A stretch of 64,000 nt of DNA. It comes from Variovorax sp. KBW07 (GTDB taxonomy: Bacteria > Pseudomonadota > Gammaproteobacteria > Burkholderiales > Burkholderiaceae_C). The translations under genes and the position numbers were made by a program. Below the pieces are notes generated by a model. That model ran no database searches. It worked only from the letters and a program-made list of their open reading frames with translations, and was not told where the DNA came from. Within the stretch, counting starts at the first letter, position 1, and each line of letters starts with the position of its first letter. Shown here one piece after another: positions 8,855 through 17,846 of this stretch. Where the stretch lies: NCBI RefSeq assembly GCF_003852515.1, contig NZ_QAJK01000024.1, positions 6,564 through 70,563 on the forward strand, given 5' to 3'.

Positions 8855-11302
8855 ATGGCATTCATCGCACGGCCCGGACGACGTTTCAGGCCTTCTCCGT
8901 CGGCTGCGCTGGCACGCGCCGGTTGCCTCGCCGCGGCATTGGGCGCGGCTGCCGCGGGCATCGGCCCGGCCTGGGCGCAGACCGCGCCGGCCGTCCAGCC
9001 GACGGGCCCGAGCCGGCCCTACGCCATCGCCGCGGGCTCGCTCGACAGCGTGCTGGGGCGCTTCGGCCGAGAGGCCAACGTGATGATCGCGATTGACCCG
9101 ACGCTGACGCAGGGCCTCGAAAGCCCCGGCCTGCAAGGCAGCTTCAGCGTGCCCGAGGGGCTGGGCAGGCTGCTCGCCGGAAGCGGCCTCGAAGCGCTGC
9201 CCGGCGCCAGCGGCGGCTGGCGGCTGCGCAAGGCAACGGGAACGGCGGCCGGCGCGCAGGCGCCAACGCCCCAGGGCGCCGAGGCGGCCACCGGACCGGC
9301 GCTGGCGCCCGTCATCGTGAGCGCCCGGCGCGAACGGCTCTACGACGTGCAGGACGTCAATGCCGGCGCCCTGGGCATCCGCTCGCTTCAGGACCTGCCG
9401 TTCGCCGTCGGCTCCTACACCGTCGACACCATCGAGGCCCAGCGCGCCCGCACGGCGCTCGACGTGCTGCGCAACGACCCATCGGTCACGCCGACTTCGG
9501 GCTTCTCGTCGTTCGATGGCGTGGCCGTGCGCGGCTTCTCGGCGAACTCTTTCAACAACGTGCGGCGCGACGGCCTGCTGGCCAACGTCTACAGCGACGT
9601 GCCGTTGGAGAACAAGGAGCGCGTCGATGTGCTCAAGGGCCTGTCGGGCTTTCTGTACGGCGTGGGCGAGCCCAGCGGCATCGTCAATTACGTGGTGAAG
9701 CGGCCGACGCGTGAGCGCTTTGCAAGCGTCACCGCCGAAGTGCGCAGCTACGGCGGACGCTACGCGGCCGTCGATGCCGGCGGGCCGTTGAACGAAGGCG
9801 GCACCGTGGGCTACCGCTTCAATGCCGCGACCGAAAAGGTCGGCGACTTCACGCATTTCGGCGACCTGAAGCGCGACTTCCTGAGCGGCGCCGTGGACAT
9901 CAAGATCAATCGCGACGCACTGCTGCAGCTCGACTTCGACTGGCAGAAGAAATCGCTCGCCGCCAGCGGCATGATCGGGCCGCGCAGCGACGGCACCGTG
10001 CTGGCGGCGTCGCGCTTCGATCCGCGCACGCTGGTCGGCCAGCCGTGGGGCCAGTACAAGACCGACGCCTGGAACATCGGCGCGCGCCTGGACTACGCGC
10101 TGAACAGCAACTGGGACCTGACCGCCCAACTGGGCTTCAGCCGCAGCAAGCGCAACGCGCTCTTCTTCAATGCCTCGCAGATCGCGCCGAATGGCGACGT
10201 GCTGAAGGGCAACACGCGCTACGAAGCCGAGCCGTACCCCACCGCAGCCGGGCAAGTGTTCACGACAGGCCGCTTCAAGACGGGAACGGTCGGGCATGAG
10301 GCGGTCATCGGCTACTCCTATTCCAGCCTGCAATCGCCCGATGGCGACTACCAGCGTTTTCCGCAGCTCATCGGCAACGTCTTCCGGCCGCTGCCCTACC
10401 TGCAACCCTACCTGTCCGACAACACCCACCTGCCCGCAAGCACCGCGCGACAGAGCAGCGTGTTCGTGAGCGACACACTCAGCTTCACGCCGCAATGGCA
10501 ACTGCTGGTGGGCGCGCGCCACATCAGCTATGCCAGCGACATCGGCAGCAAGTACGACGGCACGCCCAAGTACACGACGCGCGTCACCGTGCCCACGCTG
10601 AGCGCCATGTACAAGCCGTCGGAGCGCACCACCGTCTACGCCACTTACGGCGAAGGCTTCGAGCAGGGCGCCTATGCACCGAGCTATGCAGAAAATGCCC
10701 TGCAGAAGCTCGGCCCCATCAAGAGCCGCCAGTACGAGATCGGTGTGAAGAGCCGCGTGCTCGACGGCCTGATGGTCACGGCCGCGGCCTTCGACATGGA
10801 CAAGCCGCTGCAGGCCGTGACGCCCTCCGACAACATCTTTCGCCAGCAGGGGCGGCAGCGCCACCGCGGTGTGGAGTTCACGGCCAATGGCGAGATCACG
10901 CCCCAACTGAGCGGCATCGCCGGCGTGTCGTGGCTCGATGCCGAACAGCGCGACACCGGCGACGCAACGCTCGAGGGCCGTCGACCCAGCAACGTTGCCC
11001 GCTTCCAGGCGAATGTGTTCCTCGACTACCGGCTGACGTCGGTGCCGGGGCTGTCCTTCAACACCGGCATCTACCACGTGGGCAACAGGCCGCTGGACCG
11101 TGCCAACACGATGATCGTTCCCGGCTTCACGCGCTGGGACCTTGGCGCCGCCTACGTGACGAAGCTGATGGGCAAGTCGTCGGTGATACGCCTGTCGATC
11201 GAGAACGTTGCCAACCGGCGCTACTGGAGCTCGGTCAACTACGGCGGTGTGACGCAGGGCAACCCGCGCATCGTCCGCCTGGCAACGACGGTGAACTTCT
11301 GA
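8855..11302 (+). CDS. TonB-dependent siderophore receptor with STN signalling domain (FpvA/FecA type)
   Basis: An 815-residue outer-membrane receptor and signal transducer. A signal peptide ends near 'GIGPAWAQ' (about residue 42). Residues roughly 52-125 are an STN domain ('YAIAAGSLDSVLGRFGRE ... LLAGSGLEA') that contacts FecR in the periplasm. The plug starts near residue 155, with 'VAVRGFSANSFNNVRRDGL' and 'ERVDVLKGLSGFLYGVGEPSG', the FpvA/FoxA-like plug pattern. The barrel ends in a terminal phenylalanine. It lies 145 bp after fecR and 13 bp before the DUF4198 gene. The siderophore is unknown; hydroxamate-type is likely from the plug style. Confidence 0.92.
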   Translation: MAFIARPGRRFRPSPSAALARAGCLAAALGAAAAGIGPAWAQTAPAVQPTGPSRPYAIAAGSLDSVLGRFGREANVMIAIDPTLTQGLESPGLQGSFSVPEGLGRLLAGSGLEALPGASGGWRLRKATGTAAGAQAPTPQGAEAATGPALAPVIVSARRERLYDVQDVNAGALGIRSLQDLPFAVGSYTVDTIEAQRARTALDVLRNDPSVTPTSGFSSFDGVAVRGFSANSFNNVRRDGLLANVYSDVPLENKERVDVLKGLSGFLYGVGEPSGIVNYVVKRPTRERFASVTAEVRSYGGRYAAVDAGGPLNEGGTVGYRFNAATEKVGDFTHFGDLKRDFLSGAVDIKINRDALLQLDFDWQKKSLAASGMIGPRSDGTVLAASRFDPRTLVGQPWGQYKTDAWNIGARLDYALNSNWDLTAQLGFSRSKRNALFFNASQIAPNGDVLKGNTRYEAEPYPTAAGQVFTTGRFKTGTVGHEAVIGYSYSSLQSPDGDYQRFPQLIGNVFRPLPYLQPYLSDNTHLPASTARQSSVFVSDTLSFTPQWQLLVGARHISYASDIGSKYDGTPKYTTRVTVPTLSAMYKPSERTTVYATYGEGFEQGAYAPSYAENALQKLGPIKSRQYEIGVKSRVLDGLMVTAAAFDMDKPLQAVTPSDNIFRQQGRQRHRGVEFTANGEITPQLSGIAGVSWLDAEQRDTGDATLEGRRPSNVARFQANVFLDYRLTSVPGLSFNTGIYHVGNRPLDRANTMIVPGFTRWDLGAAYVTKLMGKSSVIRLSIENVANRRYWSSVNYGGVTQGNPRIVRLATTVNF

Positions 11303-11315
11303 AAGCGGGAAGCAC

Positions 11316-12056
11316 ATGAACATGTCCCACGTTTCGATGAACGCCGTCCGCGCGGCATTTCTTGTGGCTGCCCTCGGCAGCGGCACCGCATTCGCCCACG
11401 GCGTGTGGATCACGCAACGTGCCAGCGAGCTGGCACTGGTCCTGGGCGAGGGCGCCCTCGACGAAAGCTATGAAGCGCGGCAGGTACAAACGGTGAAGGC
11501 GTTCACCGCCCAGGGCGCGGCGACGGGCGTCAAGCTGCAGCCGCGCACCCGCAATATCGTCGTCGAGCCTGACGCCGATGCCGCCGCTTTGTCCATGGCG
11601 GTCGAAGACGGCTTCTGGTCGCAAGGCGCGGATGGAAAGTGGGTCAGCGGCTCGCGCGTCCAAGTGCCCGCAGCGCGCAAGGCGGGCTACTACATCAAGT
11701 TCGGCACGACCCTGCTCAAGCCGGTGGCCATGCCGTTCAAGCCGCTGGGCATGGACCTGGAGATCGTGCCGCTGGCCGATCCGATGGCGCTGCGCCGCGG
11801 CCAGCGGCTGGCAATCCGGGTGCTGTCGAAAGGGCAGCCGGTGGCGGGCGTGGCCGTCATCGGCGACTTCATCGGCAACGTCTCCGGGCCGCGCGTCAAG
11901 ACCGACCGCGCGGGGCGCGCGACGATCGTTCTGGGCAGCAGCGGCTTGAATGTGATCGCGGTGTCGCTCACACGGCCCCGCGCCGACAGGACGGAGGCCG
12001 ACGAGGACGGGCTCGAAGCCACGCTGGCATTTGCGTTGCCCAAGGCGGGCGACTGA
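11316..12056 (+). CDS. DUF4198 domain protein, exported (metal-uptake accessory)
   Basis: A 246-residue exported protein. The signal peptide ends at 'GTAFAHG', so the mature protein begins with an N-terminal histidine region ('HGVWITQ'), typical of this family and a plausible metal ligand. The rest is beta-rich with a Big/transthyretin-like C-terminal part ('GQPVAGVAVIGDFIGNVS', 'TDRAGRATIVL'). Relatives occur beside nickel/cobalt and TonB-dependent uptake systems. It starts 13 bp after the receptor stop with 'GCGGGA' upstream, so it should be translated from the same mRNA. A periplasmic role in passing on the receptor's cargo is inferred. Confidence 0.8.
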   Translation: MNMSHVSMNAVRAAFLVAALGSGTAFAHGVWITQRASELALVLGEGALDESYEARQVQTVKAFTAQGAATGVKLQPRTRNIVVEPDADAAALSMAVEDGFWSQGADGKWVSGSRVQVPAARKAGYYIKFGTTLLKPVAMPFKPLGMDLEIVPLADPMALRRGQRLAIRVLSKGQPVAGVAVIGDFIGNVSGPRVKTDRAGRATIVLGSSGLNVIAVSLTRPRADRTEADEDGLEATLAFALPKAGD

Positions 12057-12072
12057 GCGGCGCCTCTCGAGT

Positions 12073-12450
12073 TCACTGCGGCCGCTCGGCGCGGCGCCAC
12101 TCTCTCCATTCCCTGTGCTCGCGCCACCGGCGCCGGTCCAGCCGCTCGCGCAGTTCGCCGCAGGTCATGGGACGGCCATTGCTGTAGCGCCCGTCCTGGC
12201 AGGGGTCGTAGGCCGGGCGATCGCGTGCGTCGAGGCGGCGCTGCTCTTCCTCGCGGTCCAGATGCCGCAGAAGTTCATCGCAGCTCATGGGCCGGCCGTA
12301 GCTGTTGCGGCCGTCGCGGCAGGGATCGTAGGCAGGCGCGCCTCCGTCGAAGCCCGAGACCACTTCCGCCGCCGCCGTGGAGGCGAACAGAATCACGAGC
12401 GCCAGCACCACGACCTCGGCAAGCCCGACCGTATGAAAAAAACTGCGCAT
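12073..12450 (-). CDS. Exported protein with two near-identical Cys-containing repeats
   Basis: A 125-residue protein with an N-terminal hydrophobic segment ('VVLALVILFASTAAAEV') that is a signal peptide or anchor. Two repeats of about 32 residues follow: 'AYDPCRDGRNSYGRPMSCDE' and 'AYDPCQDGRYSNGRPMTCGE', each continuing into 'LLRHLDR' or 'LRERLDR'. Each copy has two cysteines about 12 apart, which suggests a small disulfide-bonded unit. The C-terminus is very Arg/Trp-rich. It converges with the DUF4198 gene (16 bp between stops) and is divergent from the response-regulator operon. Not a family I recognise. Confidence 0.65.
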   Translation of the reverse strand: MRSFFHTVGLAEVVVLALVILFASTAAAEVVSGFDGGAPAYDPCRDGRNSYGRPMSCDELLRHLDREEEQRRLDARDRPAYDPCQDGRYSNGRPMTCGELRERLDRRRWREHREWREWRRAERPQ

Positions 12451-12635
12451 GGCGTCTGTTCCCTGCGCCGCATGGGCGCCGTTCGTTGGCGATGCCGAAG
12501 AGCTTCTGCCCTGAACATGGCGCGAACATGGCGCCGACACCGTTTCCGCGCACGCAATACTGATGCAATGCGGCCTGCCTAAAGTGCGGCACGCCGGGCT
12601 CCGGCATCGCGGCTTTTTTTGAAAGGGCATGCACC

Positions 12636-13310
12636 GTGCGCATCCTGCTTGTGGAAGACGAACCCGAAATGGCGTCGGTGCTGTGCATCGCGCTGCACAA
12701 GCGCGGCCTGCTGGTGGACCACGCGGACACCCTGGCCGCCGGTGCACGCCATGTCGACGCCACGCCGTACAACGCGCTGGTGCTCGACCGCAGGCTGCCT
12801 GATGGCGACGGCCTGTCGCTGGTGTCGAACCTGCGCGCCGCCGGCAACCAGGTTCCGGTGCTGATGCTCACGGCGCGCGATGCCCTGGACGATCGCGTGG
12901 CGGGGCTCGACGCGGGCGCCGACGATTACCTGGGCAAGCCCTTCGCGGTCGAGGAACTGCTGGCCCGCCTTCGTGCGCTGCTCCGGCGGCCTGCCGCCAC
13001 TCAGGCGGATGCCCTGGACATTGCCGCGCTGTCGTTCGACTTCGCGCATTGCGAAGCCAGCGTCGCCGGCAGGCGGCTGGAACTGCCGCGCCGTGAGCTG
13101 CTGGCGCTCGAAACCCTGGTGCGCCGCGCGGGCCGCACCGTGCTGCGCGGTGCACTGGAGCGCGCGGTGTTCGGCTTCGATGCGGAGATCCAGTCGAACG
13201 CGCTCGACACGCACGTATCGCGCCTGCGCAAGAAGCTCGCGGACACCGGCGCCGGCGTGGAGATCTGCAGCATCCGCGGCGTCGGCTATCTGCTGCGGCA
13301 GACGCCATGA
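12636..13310 (+). CDS. OmpR-family response regulator
   Basis: A 224-residue two-component regulator. The receiver domain has the acidic pocket 'VEDEPE', phospho-acceptor D51 in 'LVLDRRLPDG', the conserved Thr of 'MLTARD' and Lys of 'YLGKPF'. A winged-helix DNA-binding domain fills about 130-222 ('VSRLRKKL', 'IRGVGYLL'). Translation starts at GTG, preceded by 'GAAAGG'. The stop overlaps the kinase ATG by four bases (ATGA). The target genes are unknown; the hydroxylase in the same operon and the divergent repeat protein are candidates. Confidence 0.93.
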   Translation: MRILLVEDEPEMASVLCIALHKRGLLVDHADTLAAGARHVDATPYNALVLDRRLPDGDGLSLVSNLRAAGNQVPVLMLTARDALDDRVAGLDAGADDYLGKPFAVEELLARLRALLRRPAATQADALDIAALSFDFAHCEASVAGRRLELPRRELLALETLVRRAGRTVLRGALERAVFGFDAEIQSNALDTHVSRLRKKLADTGAGVEICSIRGVGYLLRQTP

Positions 13311-14686
13311 AACCGCCGGCACAACAGCCCACCCTGAAGCGCCGGCTGATTCGCCAGCTGGTGCTGCTGCAGGTTGCCATCCAATTGCTGGTGATCGGCG
13401 CTCTGGCCGCATCGGGCTACCTGATCGACTTCAGCTCATCGGAGAACACTGTCGAGATCCTGCAGGAGGCTGTGGCGCGCGATGCCGCCGGCAAGCTCGT
13501 CATGCGGCCGACGCAACGCCTGGTTGCCTTGCGCGAAACCGTGCCGCATCTCTGGTTCTCCATCCGCGACCACCAGGGCGGCCAGGTGGTGGAAGGCCTG
13601 ATACCGCCCGAGTTCGCAAGCATCGGCGACACGCTCGACGCGGTGCGCCAGGCACGGCTGGGCTGGAACATAGGCGATCCGCCGAGGCAGGCCGCGCGCA
13701 TGCGCTGGGTGGACTCCGCCGCGGGCGACGTGCAGATCCTCACCGGGCCCGACAGCCCCGTCACCTGGCGCAACCTGGGTCTTGCGCTGTTGCTGCTCCT
13801 GGTGCAACTGGTGCTGCCGATCATGGCCATCACCGTCGCGGCGACGCTGCTGGCCACGCACTTCGTGGTGAAGCGGACCCTGGCCGGACTCAACGCCGCC
13901 GCGGCGCGCGCCGGCCAGATCGATGCCGACCAGCGCGGCGTGCGGCTGCCGCTGTCCGGCGTGCCGGGCGAGATCGCGACACTGGTGGGCGCCTTCAACG
14001 ACGCACTGCAGCGCCTGGACGACGGCCATGCGCGCCACGAGCGCTTCCTGGCCGATGCCGCGCACGAACTGCGCACGCCGCTCGCCATCTTGAACACGCG
14101 GCTCGAGAACCTGCCGGACAGTCCCGACAGGCAGCGCCTGCTGGCCGACACCGCGCGCCTGTCGGTGCTGGCGGGCCAACTGCTGGACCTGCAGCGCATG
14201 AAGGGCAATTCGGACCGGCGGCAACCCATCGATCTGGTGGAGATGGCACGCGACGTGGTCGCGGAGATGGCGCCTCTGGCACTCGCGGCGGGCTACGAGA
14301 TTTCTTTCGAGCCACAGGCCGCCCGCGTCGAAACGGAAGGTGACCGCGACGCGCTGGTGCGCGCGCTGACCAACCTCGTGCAGAACGCGATCGACCATGC
14401 AGGAGGGCAGGGCAGCGTGGTGGTGCGGGTCGATGCCGCCGGCAATGTCGACGTGATCGACGACGGGCCGGGCATTCCCGCAGCGCAGCGCGCGCATGTC
14501 TTCAAGCCCTTCTACCGCGTGCATGCCACCGGCCCCGGTGCCGGCCTTGGCTTGAGCCTGGTGCAGGAGATCGTGCGCCTGCACGGTGGCGAGGTCTCGG
14601 TGCACGACGGTCCCGAGGGCGGCACGCTGTTCCGCATGCGCCTGCCGCTGCACGCGGCGAAGCGCTCCGTTTCTTCTCTTCATTGA
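13307..14686 (+). CDS. Sensor histidine kinase
   Basis: A 459-residue membrane kinase partnered with the preceding regulator. There is one transmembrane helix at about 20-45, a periplasmic sensor region to about 150, a second helix at about 155-185 ('LALLLLLVQLVLPIMAIT'), a HAMP-like linker, then the dimerisation helix with phospho-acceptor H253 in 'DAAHELRTPLAIL'. The ATPase domain has N box 'NLVQNAIDHA' and G boxes 'DDGPGIP' and 'GAGLGLSLV'. It is of QseC/TctE-like length. The signal is unknown. It ends 8 bp before the hydroxylase start. Confidence 0.93.
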   Translation: MKPPAQQPTLKRRLIRQLVLLQVAIQLLVIGALAASGYLIDFSSSENTVEILQEAVARDAAGKLVMRPTQRLVALRETVPHLWFSIRDHQGGQVVEGLIPPEFASIGDTLDAVRQARLGWNIGDPPRQAARMRWVDSAAGDVQILTGPDSPVTWRNLGLALLLLLVQLVLPIMAITVAATLLATHFVVKRTLAGLNAAAARAGQIDADQRGVRLPLSGVPGEIATLVGAFNDALQRLDDGHARHERFLADAAHELRTPLAILNTRLENLPDSPDRQRLLADTARLSVLAGQLLDLQRMKGNSDRRQPIDLVEMARDVVAEMAPLALAAGYEISFEPQAARVETEGDRDALVRALTNLVQNAIDHAGGQGSVVVRVDAAGNVDVIDDGPGIPAAQRAHVFKPFYRVHATGPGAGLGLSLVQEIVRLHGGEVSVHDGPEGGTLFRMRLPLHAAKRSVSSLH

Positions 14687-14694
14687 GTGCTCGC

Positions 14695-15729
14695 ATGAAA
14701 ACATCGGCTGGCGACAACCGGCGGCATTGGCTGCGCGCCGCACTGTCATGGATGCTGTGGCCGGGGCTCTATGGCCTGGGCTTGCTCGGCGCGGGGATGG
14801 CCTTTGCCAGCCAGGCGCCGCTGCTGTGGTTCAACCTTGTGTACCTGTCGGTGGCGCTGGCCATCGCCGTGTTCGAGCGCTGGATGCCGCATGAGCCTCG
14901 CTGGCTGGCGGATGACGGCGAGACACCCTGCAACCTGGCCCACACCCTGCTCACCAAGGGCTCGGCGCAACTCGCGGCGGCGCTGGCCGCGAGCTTTCCC
15001 ATTGCCGTGGCTACGGTGGCCCAGCCGTCGCTGCGCATATCGCTCGGCATCTGGCCCACGCACTGGCCGCTGTGGGCGCAGGTGGTGCTGGCGCTGGTGA
15101 TCGCCGAGCTTGGCCTCTACGTGGCGCACCGGTCGGCGCACGAGTGGTCGCCGCTGTGGCGTTTTCATGCGCTGCATCACAGCGTGCGGCGGCTGTGGGT
15201 GCTGAACACCGGGCGCTTCCACGTGATCGACAGCGCGTTCAAGGCGGTGCTCGGCCAGCTTCCGCTGTACCTGTTGGGCGCGCCGCTCGCGGTGTTCGCG
15301 TGGGTCGGGGCTGTCACGGTCATCACCGGCCTGCTGACCCACTGCAACATCGAGCTGCGCACCGGCTGGCTCGACCGCATCTTCAGCACGCCGGCGCTGC
15401 ACCGCTGGCATCACTCCAAGGTGCTGGACGAAGGCAATCGCAACTACGGCGAGAACATCGTGCTGTGGGACCAACTGTTCGGCACCTACTTTCACTCCCC
15501 GCGCAGGCCGCCGTCTGACATCGGCATCGACGGCCACATTGCCAGTGGTTTCGTGGGCCAGTTGCTGCAACCGCTCACGGCAGAGGGGGTGCGGCAGATC
15601 ATGGGCGTGTCACTGGCTCATCGGCACGAGTGCTCATCGAGTGCCCCGCAACCGATGGCGTTGCAGGAGGCACTTGAGCGCCCGACCACGAGCACTGATG
15701 TCTCGACAGGTTGCCCGCGTGCGCGTTGA
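14695..15729 (+). CDS. Sterol desaturase / fatty acid hydroxylase family membrane protein
   Basis: A 344-residue diiron membrane oxygenase. It has four or five hydrophobic segments and the eight-histidine signature: 'HRSAHEW' (about 143-149), 'HALHHS' (about 157-162) and 'HRWHH' (about 236-240), with a further 'NYGEN' motif. The family hydroxylates or desaturates lipid tails at the inner membrane. It is the third gene of the two-component operon, 8 bp after the kinase. Something is odd at the C-terminus: after about residue 310 the sequence ('HECSSSAPQPMALQEALE') is hydrophilic and unlike the family, as if the original end was lost by a frameshift or rearrangement. Confidence 0.85.
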   Translation: MKTSAGDNRRHWLRAALSWMLWPGLYGLGLLGAGMAFASQAPLLWFNLVYLSVALAIAVFERWMPHEPRWLADDGETPCNLAHTLLTKGSAQLAAALAASFPIAVATVAQPSLRISLGIWPTHWPLWAQVVLALVIAELGLYVAHRSAHEWSPLWRFHALHHSVRRLWVLNTGRFHVIDSAFKAVLGQLPLYLLGAPLAVFAWVGAVTVITGLLTHCNIELRTGWLDRIFSTPALHRWHHSKVLDEGNRNYGENIVLWDQLFGTYFHSPRRPPSDIGIDGHIASGFVGQLLQPLTAEGVRQIMGVSLAHRHECSSSAPQPMALQEALERPTTSTDVSTGCPRAR

Positions 15730-15872
15730 GGAACATGCCGATGCCAAGAAAGCGAGGCAGCAGATGAAGGGCGCATACGGCGCGGCTATCACGCGGCACG
15801 CTGGCGACTCGATGCGCAAGATCGCGGAGCAGTCCACGAAGCAGGGGCTCCCAGCGTTGGCGCCACTGTCTA
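15730..15872. other. Intergenic stretch without a recognisable gene
   Basis: No gene can be supported here. One frame (about 15720-15870, with 'DAKKARQQMKGAYGAAIT' and 'RHAGDSMRKIAEQ') looks weakly coding but has no start, family or clear end. It may be debris from a deletion or insertion between the hydroxylase and the membrane protein. Confidence 0.4.
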
Positions 15873-17801
15873 GTGGTCCACCCCGATTCCGTCTGTCATC
15901 TTGGATCGATAGGATGCGGCCAAATCTCTTTGGGCGAGGGGCATCTGAAAGAAACGACAACAAGACGGGGCGCATGCCTCGCTGCGCGCGGCATTGGAGC
16001 TGTGCTTGCGCTGATGCTCGCTGGGGCGACTGCGGTGATTGTGTGGGGCACCGCCCGAGGGTTGGGGTTGGCCGATGAGGGCGTCTATCTGCTGGCCGCT
16101 CGCTATCCCAACGAGATTGAGCAGAACGTTTCGGCCGTCTTCGACTACACCGGCGCGATCTTCAGGCTCGTGGGCTACGACCCGCAACTCTTCCGGCTTG
16201 CAGGTCTCGTCGCGATCATGCTGTCGGCGCTCGCATTCTGGGCGGGCTTCCAGAAGTTGCTGCTCGTCATGTTCCCCGATGCCAAGGCGACACAGCATGT
16301 GCGCTTGAACTCGCTTCTGTTCATCCAGATCGGTGGAATTCTGTACTACCAATGGGCCTTTGCAACGCCCAACTACTACACCTTGACGGCTGTCGCGCTC
16401 AACGTGTTTGCAGGGTGTGTCATGTGGGCTCTGGCGCGCGAGACGAAGGCGCCGGGCAACGTGTGCACGACGTTTCTCTTCGGTGTGGCGGGGCTCGCTT
16501 TGGGCTCTGGGGTCTTCGTCCGATTCACCTCCGCCTTGCTGGTGCTGGGCTGCCTGTTCGCGCTCCTCTGGTATTGGCCCGGCGTCGGCCGCTTGCGCAG
16601 GGTTCGGCTGCTTCTCACGGTGGGCCTTGGGATGGTGGTGTGGTCGGGCTTCCACTTCATCGCGGTGCAGGGGCCTGTACGGCAGTGGGAGATGTTTACC
16701 CATGGCTGGCAGTTGTACCAAGCCATCGGCACGCACTCGCCGGGCGCAAAAATCTTCGCCTACCCGCGCGATCTGCTCGCTCTTGGCTTCTCCGCCTTCC
16801 TGGTCTTCTGGCCATGCCACGTGCTGATCGCCCTTGCATTGCTGGCGTCGCGGGTTGCACGCGAGCGCATCGCAACGCTGAAGATCTTGCGTCCGTCAAC
16901 TGTCGCCGTGGTCGTGATCTCAGTCGCGGCTGTGCTTTCGTGGGGTGTCGGCGCGAATGTACTGGCCAGTCGCCTGCCTGCCTCGGCATTCGCTGGCGGC
17001 GTGTCTGTCTACCTGTCGTTCTACAGCGCGTGGATTCTGTTGCTGGTCGCTGTGTACGCGCTCTTCGCGATGCAGCCTGCCAATGCGCGACCGCGCTGCG
17101 ATCCGACAGCGATGCAATGCCGTGGTCTGGTGCTGTTCCTGCTGGGCCTGCCCATTGCAGGGTCAGTCGGCACCGCCAACCCGCTGTACAACGTCATCTC
17201 GTTCTATGCCGTTCCGTGGTTCGGGCTGGTGTTCCTGCTCGGCATCGCGCTGATCACACGATACAACGCTCGGCCGGCACTGCTGCTTGGTGCGATGGCT
17301 GTAATGGGCGGTGTGACTTGCAGCCAGGTTGTGCAGGGCAGCGTCCAGGCGCCAGCGCAGATTTCGACGGGGCTGCAACAGCAGACGGTGCTGACTGAGG
17401 TGGGATTCCCCTCGCACTGGATGAAGCTGGACAGCCAGTCGCACGCGGTGATCGAGCAGTTGCGGGCTTCGGCGGTGCGCGCTGGCTTCAAGCCAGGCGA
17501 TGACATCGTGGCAGTGAGCTACCTACCGGGCTTGGTTTATGCGATGGGAGGACGATCGCCTGGGCATCCGACCTTCCTGCTGGGCACGCCGGGCTATCTT
17601 GCCTACAGCAAGATGGCGCTGGGTTTCGCCGACAAGTCGCGTTTGGCGCGCTCCTTGGTGCTGCTCGATGTCGACGCACATCATGAAGAGCTTGGTCACC
17701 TTCTAGGATCGGCTGGCCTGACCTTCCCAACGGGCTATGAGTTGGTTGGCAATGTCGCTGCTGGCGAAAAAAACTACAAGCTCTACAAGCCATTGAACTA
17801 A
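15873..17801 (+). CDS. Polytopic membrane protein, GT-C glycosyltransferase-like
   Basis: An open frame of 642 codons from a GTG. At least eleven hydrophobic segments are visible from residue 41 to about 490, then a soluble C-terminal domain of about 150 residues. After the first helix, 'GLGLADEGVYLLAARYPNE' gives the acidic loop residues typical of GT-C enzymes that use polyprenyl-phosphate sugars. The first 35-40 codons look non-coding and have no ribosome site, so the true start is probably between 15940 and 16014; the ATG at 16014 would cut into the first helix. Third-position GC seems lower than in neighbours, which hints at horizontal acquisition. Donor and acceptor unknown. Confidence 0.7.
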   Translation: MVHPDSVCHLGSIGCGQISLGEGHLKETTTRRGACLAARGIGAVLALMLAGATAVIVWGTARGLGLADEGVYLLAARYPNEIEQNVSAVFDYTGAIFRLVGYDPQLFRLAGLVAIMLSALAFWAGFQKLLLVMFPDAKATQHVRLNSLLFIQIGGILYYQWAFATPNYYTLTAVALNVFAGCVMWALARETKAPGNVCTTFLFGVAGLALGSGVFVRFTSALLVLGCLFALLWYWPGVGRLRRVRLLLTVGLGMVVWSGFHFIAVQGPVRQWEMFTHGWQLYQAIGTHSPGAKIFAYPRDLLALGFSAFLVFWPCHVLIALALLASRVARERIATLKILRPSTVAVVVISVAAVLSWGVGANVLASRLPASAFAGGVSVYLSFYSAWILLLVAVYALFAMQPANARPRCDPTAMQCRGLVLFLLGLPIAGSVGTANPLYNVISFYAVPWFGLVFLLGIALITRYNARPALLLGAMAVMGGVTCSQVVQGSVQAPAQISTGLQQQTVLTEVGFPSHWMKLDSQSHAVIEQLRASAVRAGFKPGDDIVAVSYLPGLVYAMGGRSPGHPTFLLGTPGYLAYSKMALGFADKSRLARSLVLLDVDAHHEELGHLLGSAGLTFPTGYELVGNVAAGEKNYKLYKPLN

Positions 17802-17846
17802 AGCAGTTGATTGGCTCACGCTACGGCGTTCAAAAGAGAAGGAACG

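Noticed and set aside
8837-11413. An 858-codon reverse-strand open frame
   Set aside because: Antisense to the first STN receptor, which has full domain support; composition is that of a shadow frame.
12593-12620. Hairpin GCCGG-GCT-CCGGC with a later T7 run before the response regulator
   Set aside because: The T run is eight bases from the stem, which is too far for a normal intrinsic terminator; it may only be part of the leader.
15870-15990. Possible insertion-sequence end (GTCCACCCCGATTCCGTCTG)
   Set aside because: It resembles an IS terminus in style, but no matching inverted repeat, target duplication or transposase was found in the window, so no mobile element is claimed.
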